NCBI RefSeq assembly: GCF_001687325.1
Contig: NZ_LZRD01000021.1
Span: 101,763 to 165,762 of the forward strand
Length of the DNA: 64,000 nucleotides
Source: Streptomyces sp. PTY087I2
GTDB taxonomy: Bacteria > Actinomycetota > Actinomycetes > Streptomycetales > Streptomycetaceae
Direction: 5' to 3'
Position 1 is the stretch's first letter. Each line of letters begins with the position of its first letter. Shown here piece by piece: positions 38,934 to 46,788 of this stretch. Under the pieces are notes generated by a model, which had not been told where the DNA came from, did no database searches, and was given only the letters and a program-made list of their open reading frames with translations. The position numbers and the translations under genes were made by a program.

Positions 38934-40489
38934 CGGGCCTCGTCCTCCGGGCTTTCGAGGTGACCGGTGGCGGCGCCGGTCATGGCCGAGCCCAGTTCCT
39001 CCGGGGTGATGGTGGCCGGGTCGGCGTCGGCGACCAGCCGGCCGCGGTACATGACGCGCAGGGTGTCGGAGAGCCCGATCAGCTCGTCCAGGTCGGCCGA
39101 GATCAGCAGCACGGCGAGCCCTTCGCGACGGGCCTCGCGGATCTGGTCCCAGATCTGGGCCTGCGCGCCGACGTCCACACCGCGGGTGGGGTGGGCGGCG
39201 ATCAGGAACTTGGGCGCGTGGCTCATCTCGCGGCCGACGATCAGCTTCTGCTGGTTGCCGCCGGAGAGGGACGCCGCGGTGACGTCGATGCCGGGGGTGC
39301 GGACGTCGTACTCGCGCACGATGCGTTCGGTGTCGACTCGGGCCGCCTTGTTGTCCAGCAGCCAGCCGCGGCTGTTGGGCTTCTCGGTGACATGGCCGAG
39401 GATGCGGTTCTCCCACAGCGGGGCGTTCAGCAGGACACCGTGGCGGTGGCGGTCCTCGGGGATGTAGCCGATGCCGGACTCGCGGCGCTTACGGGTCGGG
39501 GCGTGCGAGATGTCGTCGGAGCCGAGGGTGATCACTCCGGCGTCCGGGTCGCGCATGCCCATGAGGGCCTCGATGAGCTCGGTCTGGCCGTTGCCCTCGA
39601 CGCCCGCGATGCCCAGGACCTCGCCCTGGTGGATGGTGAAGTCGATGCCGGCGAGCACGTCGCGGACGGTGCCGTCGGGGTCGGTGACGGTGAGCTTCAG
39701 GTCCTCGACCCGCAGCATCGGTACGTCGGTGACGGTGGACTCACGGGTCTCCGGCGAGGGCAGCTCACTGCCGACCATCAGCTCGGCGAGCTGCTTGGTC
39801 GTGGTGTTCGCGGGGTCGGCGGTGCCCACGGTCGTACCGCGGCGGATCACGGTGATCTCGTCGGCGACCGAGAGGACCTCGCCCAGCTTGTGCGAGATGA
39901 AGATGACGGTCAGGCCCTCGGCCTTGAGCTCGCGCAGGTTGGCGAAGAGCGCGTCGACCTCCTGCGGCACGAGGACCGCGGTGGGCTCGTCCAGGATGAG
40001 GATGCGGGCGCCCCGGTAGAGCACCTTGAGGATCTCCACGCGCTGCCGGTCGGCGACCCCGAGGTCCTCGACGAGCGCGTCGGGCCGGATGCCGAGCCCG
40101 TACGCGTCGGAGATCTCCTTGATCTTCTTCCGGGCGCCGGAGCCGATGCCGTACAGCTTCTCGCCGCCGAGGACGACGTTCTCCAGGACGGTGAAGTTGT
40201 CGGCGAGCATGAAGTGCTGGTGCACCATGCCGATGCCGCGCTCGATGGCGTCGCCCGGGTTGGAGAACGAGACCTGCTCGCCGTCGATCGCGATGGTGCC
40301 CTCGTCCGGCTTCTGCATGCCGTAGAGGATCTTCATCAGGGTGGACTTGCCGGCGCCGTTCTCACCGACGAGCGCGTGGACCGTGCCCTTGCCGATGGTG
40401 ATGTCGATGTCGTGGTTGGCGACGACGCCGGGGAAGCGCTTGGTGATGCCGTGCAGTTCTACGGCAGGGGGACTGCTGGACGCGTTGAT
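38930..40489 (-). CDS. Nucleoside ABC transporter ATP-binding protein (double ATPase), apparent AUC start
   Basis: This tandem ABC ATPase has about 519 residues. The first cassette has Walker A Gly-Glu-Asn-Gly-Ala-Gly-Lys-Ser-Thr and Walker B Ile-Leu-Ile-Leu-Asp-Glu-Pro-Thr. The second has Gly-Val-Glu-Gly-Asn-Gly-Gln-Thr-Glu and the signature Leu-Ser-Gly-Gly-Asn-Gln-Gln-Lys. The coding frame clearly extends upstream of the first ATG (40336), which would remove Walker A. No ATG, GTG or TTG exists in that extension. An AAGGAG site lies eight bases before an ATC codon at 40489, giving Ile-Asn-Ala-Ser-Ser-Ser-Pro-Pro-Ala-Val-Glu-Leu-His. A rare AUC start, or a sequence error, is implied. Confidence 0.85.
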   Translation of the reverse strand: MNASSSPPAVELHGITKRFPGVVANHDIDITIGKGTVHALVGENGAGKSTLMKILYGMQKPDEGTIAIDGEQVSFSNPGDAIERGIGMVHQHFMLADNFTVLENVVLGGEKLYGIGSGARKKIKEISDAYGLGIRPDALVEDLGVADRQRVEILKVLYRGARILILDEPTAVLVPQEVDALFANLRELKAEGLTVIFISHKLGEVLSVADEITVIRRGTTVGTADPANTTTKQLAELMVGSELPSPETRESTVTDVPMLRVEDLKLTVTDPDGTVRDVLAGIDFTIHQGEVLGIAGVEGNGQTELIEALMGMRDPDAGVITLGSDDISHAPTRKRRESGIGYIPEDRHRHGVLLNAPLWENRILGHVTEKPNSRGWLLDNKAARVDTERIVREYDVRTPGIDVTAASLSGGNQQKLIVGREMSHAPKFLIAAHPTRGVDVGAQAQIWDQIREARREGLAVLLISADLDELIGLSDTLRVMYRGRLVADADPATITPEELGSAMTGAATGHLESPEDEAR

Positions 40490-40588
40490 GACGCACTCTC
40501 CTTGGCCGGACAGGAGCGGGGGCGGAGGGGCTCGGGGGGCTCGGGGGCCCTGGGGGGCGGGGGTGAAGTTATCGCGCCGGAGGGATGT

Positions 40589-40600
40589 CTACACGCGTAG
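40589..40600 (-). promoter_or_regulatory. Operator (one mismatch) of the transporter/cdd operon
   Basis: CTACACGCGTAG differs from CTACGCGCGTAG by one base and lies about 20 bases upstream of a possible -10 TAACTT on the minus strand, i.e. over the -35 region. Confidence 0.62.
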
Positions 40601-40841
40601 CGCTGCCGAATCGTGAAACACGGGTGCACGTCATGGGCCGGACGCGGGGTCCGGACCGGGCGGGAGAGCACTGCGGGAGGCGGATCTTCTTCGGTTCGTA
40701 CGGAGGGCCGCGGACCGCGGGTGCCGCGGGTCTTCGGTGAGACCCCCGTACGGCTCGGGCGGGCGGCTGGCCCGCGGCCCTGCCCGTCACCGGCGGCGGG
40801 AGCCGCGCGGCGTACGGACAGGGCCTGGGAAACCAGCCGGG

Positions 40842-40866
40842 CCGACGGCCCGGGAGGGGCCGTCGG
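40842..40866 (-). terminator. Terminator of bmpA
   Basis: A perfect 10-bp stem (40842-40851 with 40857-40866) with a 5-base loop begins 10 bases after the bmpA stop codon. Confidence 0.72.
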
Positions 40867-40875
40867 ACGCGGGCC

Positions 40876-41922
40876 TTACGGAGCGGTCTTGACGGTGATC
40901 TTGCCGTCGATGATGTCCTGCTTGGCCTTGTCCACGGCGGCGATGACGTCCTTCATGTCGGTGAAGGCCGGGTTGGACATCGACAGGCCGACGCCGTCCT
41001 GGTCCAGGCCGTAGCGGATCTCACCGGTCTCCGGCTTGTCGTCCTGGACCGACTTGATCAGGTTGAACACGGCGTCCTCGACGTCCTTGGTGACCGACGT
41101 CAGGATGGACTCCTTGTAGGCCGCGAGGCCCTTCTGCTTGTACTGGTCGGAGTCGACGCCGATGTTCCACTTGCCCGCCTTGGAGACGGCCTCGATGGCA
41201 CCGGAACCGGCCAGACCGGCGGCCGAGTAGATCACGTCGGCCTTCTTGTCGAGCTGCCCCTGGGCGGCGGCCTTGCCGAGGTCGGGCTTGGAGAAGCCAC
41301 CGAAGTCCGGCGGCTGCGTCAGGTACTGCGGCAGTACGTTGACGGAGGCGTCGGTGTCCTTGACGCCCTGGACGAAGCCCGCCTCGAACTTCTTGATCAG
41401 CGGGGTCTCGACACCGCCGATGAAGCCGACCGTCTTGGACTTGGTCACCTTGGCGGCGGCGACGCCGGCGAGGTAGGAGCCCTGCTCCTCGTTGAAGACG
41501 ATGTTGGCGATGTTGTCGCCGGTCACCGAGGCGTCGTCGATGATGCCGAAGGTGGTCTTCGGGAACTTCGGCGCGACCTTCTTGATGGCGGGCGCGTAGG
41601 CGAAACCGACGCCGATCACCGGGTTGTTGCCGGAGCGGGCCAGCTCGGTGAGGCGCTGGACCTTGTCCGCGTCACCCTCACCGTCGGAGGGCTCGGCCTC
41701 GCTGCCGGAGATGTCGAGTTCCTTCTCCGCCTTGGCGAGACCGGCGTAGGCGGCGTCGTTGAACGACTGGTCGCCGCGGCCACCGATGTCGTACGCGATG
41801 GCGGCCTTGTCGCCGTCGGAGCCGGAACCGGAGTCCGACGAGTTTCCGCCACAGGCGGTGACGCTGAGAGCGAGTGCCGCGGACGCGACGCCCACGGTGG
41901 TGATCCTGGTGATCCGGCGCAA
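40876..41922 (-). CDS. bmpA: BmpA-family nucleoside-binding lipoprotein
   Basis: This 348-aa protein has a lipoprotein signal with Cys24 (Val-Thr-Ala-Cys-Gly-Gly) and a Ser/Gly/Asp-rich linker. The family hallmark Asp-Ile-Gly-Gly-Arg-Gly-Asp-Gln-Ser-Phe-Asn-Asp near residue 46 is followed by a two-lobed binding fold. BmpA/PnrA proteins capture purine nucleosides outside the membrane for the ABC importer encoded just downstream. The start is TTG, with a GAAGGAG site 9 bases upstream; no better start fits the signal peptide. A degenerate operator overlaps its promoter. Confidence 0.92.
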   Translation of the reverse strand: MRRITRITTVGVASAALALSVTACGGNSSDSGSGSDGDKAAIAYDIGGRGDQSFNDAAYAGLAKAEKELDISGSEAEPSDGEGDADKVQRLTELARSGNNPVIGVGFAYAPAIKKVAPKFPKTTFGIIDDASVTGDNIANIVFNEEQGSYLAGVAAAKVTKSKTVGFIGGVETPLIKKFEAGFVQGVKDTDASVNVLPQYLTQPPDFGGFSKPDLGKAAAQGQLDKKADVIYSAAGLAGSGAIEAVSKAGKWNIGVDSDQYKQKGLAAYKESILTSVTKDVEDAVFNLIKSVQDDKPETGEIRYGLDQDGVGLSMSNPAFTDMKDVIAAVDKAKQDIIDGKITVKTAP

Positions 41923-41978
41923 GGGGAGGCTCCTTCAAACCTGACCGAAGCGCCTCTTCCGGCGCTGGTTTCGCCGCG

Positions 41979-41994
41979 ATCGTAACGCGCGTAG
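41979..41994 (-). promoter_or_regulatory. Degenerate operator overlapping the bmpA -10 box
   Basis: TAACGCGCGTAG (41983-41994) matches the operator at ten of twelve bases. Both changes fall where the palindrome overlaps a minus-strand TACGAT -10 box (41984-41979), which would explain the divergence. Confidence 0.5.
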
Positions 41995-42104
41995 ATGTCA
42001 GATAAGAGCACGTACGGAAGCCGTTATCGGATCGTCGCGAACAGAAGCCACCCACACGGCGGCACGGGAGTCCACGAACGGCTCACGAAGACTGTGTCAA
42101 CGCT

Positions 42105-43352
42105 TCACGAACGGCCCCTGTCGAGCAGTGCGGCGGCGGTGAACAGCTCGACTCCCACGGTGATGGCCTCTTCGTCGACGTCGAAGTTGCCGCGGTGCAG
42201 GTCGAGGCCGCGCGTGTCGCCCGGGGTGCGGACGCCGAGGCGGGCCATCGCGCCGGGCACCTGCTCCAGATACCAGGAGAAGTCCTCGCCGCCGAGGCTC
42301 TGCTCGGTGTCCTCGATCGCATACGATCCCCGGCGCTCGGTCATCGCGGCGTCCAGCAGGCCGATGGACTCGGCGTCGTTCACCACGGGCGGCACGCCGC
42401 GCACGTAGTTGATGACGGTCTTGGCCCGATGCATTCCGGCCACCTCGTCCACGGCGGCGTGCACCAGGTCGGGGGCCTCGCGCCAGGCGTCCAGGTTGAG
42501 GCAGCGGACGGTGCCGGACAGCTCGGCGTGCTGCGGGATGACGTTGGGGGCGTGCCCGGTCTCCAGGCGGCCCCAGGTCAGCGCGAGCCCGGCGCGGGCG
42601 TCGACGCGGCGGGCGAGCAGCGCGGGGACGTCGACGGCGATCCGGGCGGCGGCGGTGACCAGGTCGGTGGTGAGGTGGGGGCGGGCGGTGTGGCCGCCGG
42701 GCCCGTCGAGGGTGATCTCCAGCCGGTCGCAGGCCGAGGTGATGGCCCCGATGCGCAGCCCGATCCGCCCGACGTCCACCTTCGGGTCGCAGTGGACGCC
42801 GATGATCCGGCCGACGCCCTCCAGCACCCCGGACTCGATCGCGTCGACCGCGCCGCCGGGGAGGACCTCCTCGGCGGGCTGGAAGATCAGCCGCACGGCG
42901 TTGGGCAGCAGCCCTTCGCGGGCGAGCCCGGCGAGCACGAGGCCCGCGCCGAGGACGGTGGTGGTGTGCACGTCGTGGCCGCAGGCGTGCGCCCGGTCGG
43001 GCACGGTGGACCGGTAGGGCACGCCGGTCTTGGTGTCCGGGATCGGCAGGGCGTCGATGTCGGCCCGCAACGCCAGCATCGGCGTCACCCCGTCCCACTC
43101 CCCCACGTCACACATGAGCCCGGTCCCCACCGCGAGGACCTGCGGCTTCAGCCCGGCCTTCTCCAGCCGGTCCTTGATGGCGGCGGTGGTCCGGAACTCC
43201 TGGTTGCCGAGCTCGGGGTGCATGTGCAGATCCCGGCGGAAGGCGATCAGCTCGGCACGGAGTTCATCACCGAGCCGGCCGGGCAGCGCACCTCCCCCGG
43301 GCTGGTCGGCCAGGCTGTGGGGGCGGGAGGCGCGGGACTTCAACTGGTTCAC
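42105..43352 (-). CDS. M20-family amidohydrolase
   Basis: This 415-aa metalloenzyme belongs to the M20D/amidohydrolase group: Arg-Arg-Asp-Leu-His-Met-His-Pro-Glu-Leu-Gly, Arg-Ala-Asp-Ile-Asp-Ala-Leu-Pro, Ala-His-Ala-Cys-Gly-His-Asp-Val-His-Thr, and Phe-Gln-Pro-Ala-Glu-Glu. These supply the two-metal site. Relatives hydrolyse N-acyl amino acids or indole-3-acetyl-amino acids; the substrate here is unknown. GTG 43352 is chosen because TACGCT lies seven bases upstream (leaderless). ATG 43391 would add 13 residues crossing that box. Confidence 0.85.
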   Translation of the reverse strand: MNQLKSRASRPHSLADQPGGGALPGRLGDELRAELIAFRRDLHMHPELGNQEFRTTAAIKDRLEKAGLKPQVLAVGTGLMCDVGEWDGVTPMLALRADIDALPIPDTKTGVPYRSTVPDRAHACGHDVHTTTVLGAGLVLAGLAREGLLPNAVRLIFQPAEEVLPGGAVDAIESGVLEGVGRIIGVHCDPKVDVGRIGLRIGAITSACDRLEITLDGPGGHTARPHLTTDLVTAAARIAVDVPALLARRVDARAGLALTWGRLETGHAPNVIPQHAELSGTVRCLNLDAWREAPDLVHAAVDEVAGMHRAKTVINYVRGVPPVVNDAESIGLLDAAMTERRGSYAIEDTEQSLGGEDFSWYLEQVPGAMARLGVRTPGDTRGLDLHRGNFDVDEEAITVGVELFTAAALLDRGRS

Positions 43353-43497
43353 CTTATGAAGCGTAGGCCCCTCGACCCCCCAACTGGCCATGGATCTAGG
43401 AAATTTCAGCCGCTCAGGCGAACAAAGTTCGGGTGAGGACGTGTGACGGAGGGTGGTTACGGGTATACCGGTTCCCCCTTCGGGGCCGGGCGGCCCC

Positions 43498-44532
43498 CTA
43501 CGCGTGGGCCGTCGAGGTCAGCCGCTGCACCCCCCGTGCCGTCTCCGTGACCCCGCTCAGGAAGCCCTGGGCGCGCGGTGAAGCCGTGGCGCGGAGCCAT
43601 TCCGGGGCGATGTCGCAGACCGCGACGTTCACGCCCGTGCCGGCCAGGGCCAGGGGGAGGGTGTGGACGACCGTGGAAGGGAAGCTGACGATCGTGCGGC
43701 CGATGGGGCCGCGGCGGGCGATCAGTTCCAGGGGGAGGTCCGGGCGGACTATCTCCAGGCCGGTGGCGGCTTCCAGGGCGTGGAGTTTCTCGGCGGACTC
43801 GCGGCGGTGGGCGAAGTAGCGGGTGGCGCCGTGCGTGCGGGCCAGGGCCGCGACCGCTTCCTGGTACGGGACGGGGTCGACGACGCCCGTCTCGACCAGG
43901 GAGGTGCCGACGAGGTCGGCGCCCTTGCCGATGCTGGGCGGGCCGAAGCGGGCCCGGGTCCAGGCGAAGGTGTTCGGGGTGACCGTGATGCCGGGCGGAG
44001 CCTCGACCGGCATCGCGGTGAACACCTCGACCGTGTGGCGGGCCGTCGGGGTGAAGCGGCGGCGGGCCGTGGCGGTGACCGGGGCCAGGACCAGTTCGCG
44101 CGGTCCCGTACGGCCCCGGCGGTGCCAGCGGGTCAGGCGTTCGCCCCGGGCCAGCTGGGCGACGAACTCCATGGTGGCCGTGCCGTCGTCGACCACCGTG
44201 AGGCGGTCGGCGCGGACCAGGGTCAGCAGGAGCTGGACGTAACGCGAGAACGGGTCGCCGATCACTATGTGGTCCGCGCGTCTGACCAGGCCGGCCAGGG
44301 CGCGCAGGGCCTTCAGGGGGGCGCCGGACTCGCCGCGCGCCTCCTGCCAGCGGACCGTGATGCCCTCGTCGCGGGCCAGCTCCGCCATCCGGCGCAGCTG
44401 ACCGCGCGACATCGGGTCGACCGGGGGGAGGACGACGACCGTGGTGGCGGCCGGGTCGTCTCCCCCCTGGGTGTGAACCCACTCCAGGACGTTCAGGAGC
44501 TGGACCGGGCTCTCGACGAAGGCGAGGTTCAC
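43498..44532 (-). CDS. Putative nonulosonate/sialyltransferase-like glycosyltransferase
   Basis: This 344-aa protein begins Leu-Ala-Phe-Val-Glu-Ser-Pro-Val-Gln-Leu-Leu-Asn-Val, resembling the N terminus of GT52/polysialyltransferase-type enzymes. Later it has Ile-Val-Ile-Gly-Asp-Pro-Phe-Ser, Val-Val-Asp-Asp-Gly-Thr-Ala-Thr, a Tyr-Phe-Ala-His-Arg-Arg-Glu-Ser segment and a late Ser-Phe-Pro-Ser-Thr-Val-Val-His-Thr-Leu-Pro-Leu motif typical of these GT-B enzymes. It is the last gene of the NeuB/NeuA operon, ten bases after neuB, so it likely transfers the CMP-activated sugar. Assignment is by motif and context only. Confidence 0.65.
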   Translation of the reverse strand: MNLAFVESPVQLLNVLEWVHTQGGDDPAATTVVVLPPVDPMSRGQLRRMAELARDEGITVRWQEARGESGAPLKALRALAGLVRRADHIVIGDPFSRYVQLLLTLVRADRLTVVDDGTATMEFVAQLARGERLTRWHRRGRTGPRELVLAPVTATARRRFTPTARHTVEVFTAMPVEAPPGITVTPNTFAWTRARFGPPSIGKGADLVGTSLVETGVVDPVPYQEAVAALARTHGATRYFAHRRESAEKLHALEAATGLEIVRPDLPLELIARRGPIGRTIVSFPSTVVHTLPLALAGTGVNVAVCDIAPEWLRATASPRAQGFLSGVTETARGVQRLTSTAHA

Positions 44533-44542
44533 CGGTCGGCGC

Positions 44543-45478
44543 TCAGACCGCGACCGGCTCGGGGGCCGGCGCGTTCTCGGTCTCGGCGACGACGCCCGCG
44601 ACGCGGCGGAGCTTCTTCATCGGGCCGAGCTCGGACTCGTACACCTTCTTGACGCCGTCGCCGAGCGACTGCTCGATGGTGCGGATGTCGCGGACCAGGC
44701 GGGTCAGGCCCTGCGGCTCGACGGAGGCGGCCTGGTCGGAGCCCCACATGGCGCGGTCCAGGGTGATGTGGCGCTCGACGAACGTGGCGCCCAGCGCGAC
44801 GGCGGCCAGCGTGGTCTGGAGGCCGGTCTCGTGGCCGGAGTAGCCGATCGGGACGTTCGGGTACTCCTGCTGGAGGGTGTTGATGACCCGGAGGTTCAGC
44901 TCCTCGGCCTTCGCCGGGTACGTCGACGTGGCGTGGCAGAGCAGGATGTTGTCCGAGCCGAGGACCTCGACCGCGTGGCGGATCTGCTTCGGGGTGGACA
45001 TGCCGGTGGAGAGGATGATCGTGCGGCCGGTGGCGCGCAGGGCGCGGAGCAGCTCGTCGTCGGTGAGCGAGGCGGAGGCCACCTTGTGGGCGGGGACGTC
45101 GAACTTCTCCAGGAAGGCGACGGCCTCGGTGTCCCACGGGGAGGCGAACCAGTCGATGCCACGCTTGGCGCAGTGCTCGGCGATGGCGGTGTACTCGGCC
45201 TCGCCGAACTCGACGCGGTGGCGGTAGTCGATGTACGTCATCCGGCCCCACGGGGTGTCGCGCTCGATGTCCCACTGGTCGCGCGGGGTGCAGATCTCCG
45301 GGGTGCGCTTCTGGAACTTGACGGCGTCGCAGCCGGCCTCGGCGGCCGCGTCGATCAGCGCGATGGCGTTGTCGAGGTCGCCGTTGTGGTTGATGCCGAT
45401 CTCACCCGTGATGTAGACGGGCTGGCCGGGGCCGGCGGTGCGGGTGCCGAAGGTGCGCAGGCGGGAGGTGCTGGTCAT
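44543..45478 (-). CDS. NeuB-family nonulosonate synthase (no SAF domain)
   Basis: This 311-aa TIM-barrel synthase condenses phosphoenolpyruvate with a hexose or hexosamine derivative to give a nine-carbon 2-keto acid. Motifs: Ile-Gly-Ile-Asn-His-Asn-Gly-Asp, Val-Lys-Phe-Gln-Lys-Arg, Ile-Leu-Ser-Thr-Gly-Met-Ser, Gly-Tyr-Ser-Gly-His-Glu and Glu-Arg-His-Ile-Thr-Leu-Asp-Arg. The usual C-terminal SAF (antifreeze-like) domain is missing, so the chain is ~30-40 residues shorter than typical NeuB. In the poly-Kdn cluster of S. coelicolor the equivalent gene would make Kdn or Kdn-9-phosphate. Confidence 0.9.
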   Translation of the reverse strand: MTSTSRLRTFGTRTAGPGQPVYITGEIGINHNGDLDNAIALIDAAAEAGCDAVKFQKRTPEICTPRDQWDIERDTPWGRMTYIDYRHRVEFGEAEYTAIAEHCAKRGIDWFASPWDTEAVAFLEKFDVPAHKVASASLTDDELLRALRATGRTIILSTGMSTPKQIRHAVEVLGSDNILLCHATSTYPAKAEELNLRVINTLQQEYPNVPIGYSGHETGLQTTLAAVALGATFVERHITLDRAMWGSDQAASVEPQGLTRLVRDIRTIEQSLGDGVKKVYESELGPMKKLRRVAGVVAETENAPAPEPVAV

Positions 45479-45490
45479 GGTGGTGCTTCC

Positions 45491-46735
45491 TTACTTGGTG
45501 GGGACAGTGGGGGTGGGAGTGGTGGTGAGGGTGGGACCCAGCAGCCAGGCCGCGATCTCGCGGATCGCGCCGTAGCCACCGGGGGTGGTCGTGACGGCGC
45601 GCGCGGCGGCGCGTACCGAGTCATGGGCGCTGGCGACCGCGACGGGCCAGCCGGCGAGGGAGAAGCAGGGCAGGTCGTTGACGTCGTTGCCGACGTAGAG
45701 GACCCGGTCGGGGGCGATGGAGTGCTCGTCGCACCAGCGCTTCAGCGCCTCGTCCTTGCGGTCGATGCCGTGCAGGACGGGGATCTGGAGCTTCCGCGCC
45801 CGGGCCGCGACGACCGGGTTCTGCTCGGTGGAGAGGATCAGGAGGGGCACGCCCGCCTTGCGCAGCGCGGCGATCCCGAGTCCGTCGCCCCGGTGGACGG
45901 CGACGGTCTCGCGGCCCTCGGAGTCGACCATGACCCGGTCGTCGGTCTGGGTGCCATCGAAGTCCAGGACGACCGCGTCCACGTCCGCGAGGGAGGGCAG
46001 CGGGGAGGGGTCCAGGAGCGGGGCGAGCGCCCGGGCGCGGGCCAGGTCGTGCGGGTCGTCGATCTCCAGCACCCGCGCCGGGTCGGTGGGGACCAGGGCG
46101 GTGTGGCCGAAGAAGCGGTGGCGGTGGGTGCGGAAGCCCGCCGCGTCCATCGCGTAGGCGGCGCCGGTCTCCAGGTAGTCCTGGGGGCGGTCCTGGCGGC
46201 GGGGGCGTACGGACTTGTCGTGGTTGACGCCGTACGTGCTCTCCTCGACCGCGTGCCCGTCGCGCCAGACGAAGCCGTGGAACGGGGCGACCGTGACGGC
46301 CGTGTCCGCGTCCCCGTGGGCGACCGCCCTGGCGACGCCGTCGATGTCCTCGCGGGAGACGAACGGGCTGGTGCACTGGACGAGGAGGACCACGTCGACG
46401 GTGCGGGCCCGCTCGGCCTCGTAGACGTCCAGGGCGTGCAGCACCGCCGCTTCGCTGGTCGCGGTGTCGCCCGCGATGGCGGCGGGGCGCTCGACGCAGT
46501 GCAGCCGGTGGGCGGCGCGCAGGTCGGCGGCGGCGGTGCGGGCGGCCTCGGCGATCGCCCCGTCGTCGGTGGTGACGACGACGTCGGTGACCTCGGGGGC
46601 GCCGAGCGCGGCGCGGACGGCGCGGGCGACCAGGGGGATGCCGCCGACCTCGGCGAGGTTCTTGGCGGGGACGCCCTTGGATCCGCCGCGGGCGGGGATC
46701 ACGGCGAGGACGGTCGGGGTCGGGGGCGGCTGCAT
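45491..46735 (-). CDS. CMP-nonulosonate cytidylyltransferase fused to KdsC-like HAD phosphatase
   Basis: Residues ~1-235 of this 414-aa protein are a NeuA-type cytidylyltransferase: Val-Ile-Pro-Ala-Arg-Gly-Gly-Ser-Lys-Gly at the N terminus and Leu-Val-Gln-Cys-Thr-Ser-Pro. Residues ~245-414 are a HAD phosphatase (Leu-Asp-Phe-Asp-Gly-Thr-Gln-Thr-Asp, Gly-Asp-Gly-Leu-Gly-Ile, Gly-Asn-Asp-Val-Asn-Asp). The fusion would dephosphorylate the sugar-9-phosphate and activate it with CTP. ATG 46735 follows AGGAG; an in-frame GTG at 46792 overlapping the upstream stop by 4 bp would add 19 low-complexity residues. Confidence 0.9.
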   Translation of the reverse strand: MQPPPTPTVLAVIPARGGSKGVPAKNLAEVGGIPLVARAVRAALGAPEVTDVVVTTDDGAIAEAARTAAADLRAAHRLHCVERPAAIAGDTATSEAAVLHALDVYEAERARTVDVVLLVQCTSPFVSREDIDGVARAVAHGDADTAVTVAPFHGFVWRDGHAVEESTYGVNHDKSVRPRRQDRPQDYLETGAAYAMDAAGFRTHRHRFFGHTALVPTDPARVLEIDDPHDLARARALAPLLDPSPLPSLADVDAVVLDFDGTQTDDRVMVDSEGRETVAVHRGDGLGIAALRKAGVPLLILSTEQNPVVAARARKLQIPVLHGIDRKDEALKRWCDEHSIAPDRVLYVGNDVNDLPCFSLAGWPVAVASAHDSVRAAARAVTTTPGGYGAIREIAAWLLGPTLTTTPTPTVPTK

Positions 46736-46788
46736 CGCTGCTCCTGGTGTGGTGGCGGTTCCTGAGGTGGTCGAGGCCGCGGGAGTGG

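Larger units (their letters stand above)
40490..40875. other. Intergenic region between bmpA and the ATPase gene
   Basis: This 386-bp stretch contains, in minus-strand order, the bmpA terminator (40842-40866), a GC-rich spacer without recognisable genes, the operator at 40589-40600, a possible -10 TAACTT (40571-40566), and the AAGGAG ribosome-binding site near 40500. The ATPase-permease-cdd block is therefore probably a separate transcription unit from bmpA. Confidence 0.6.

Noticed and set aside
43480..43510. CTACGCGTGG near the end of the 43498 gene as another operator
   Set aside because: Only the left half matches, and it lies at a 3' end, not in a promoter.
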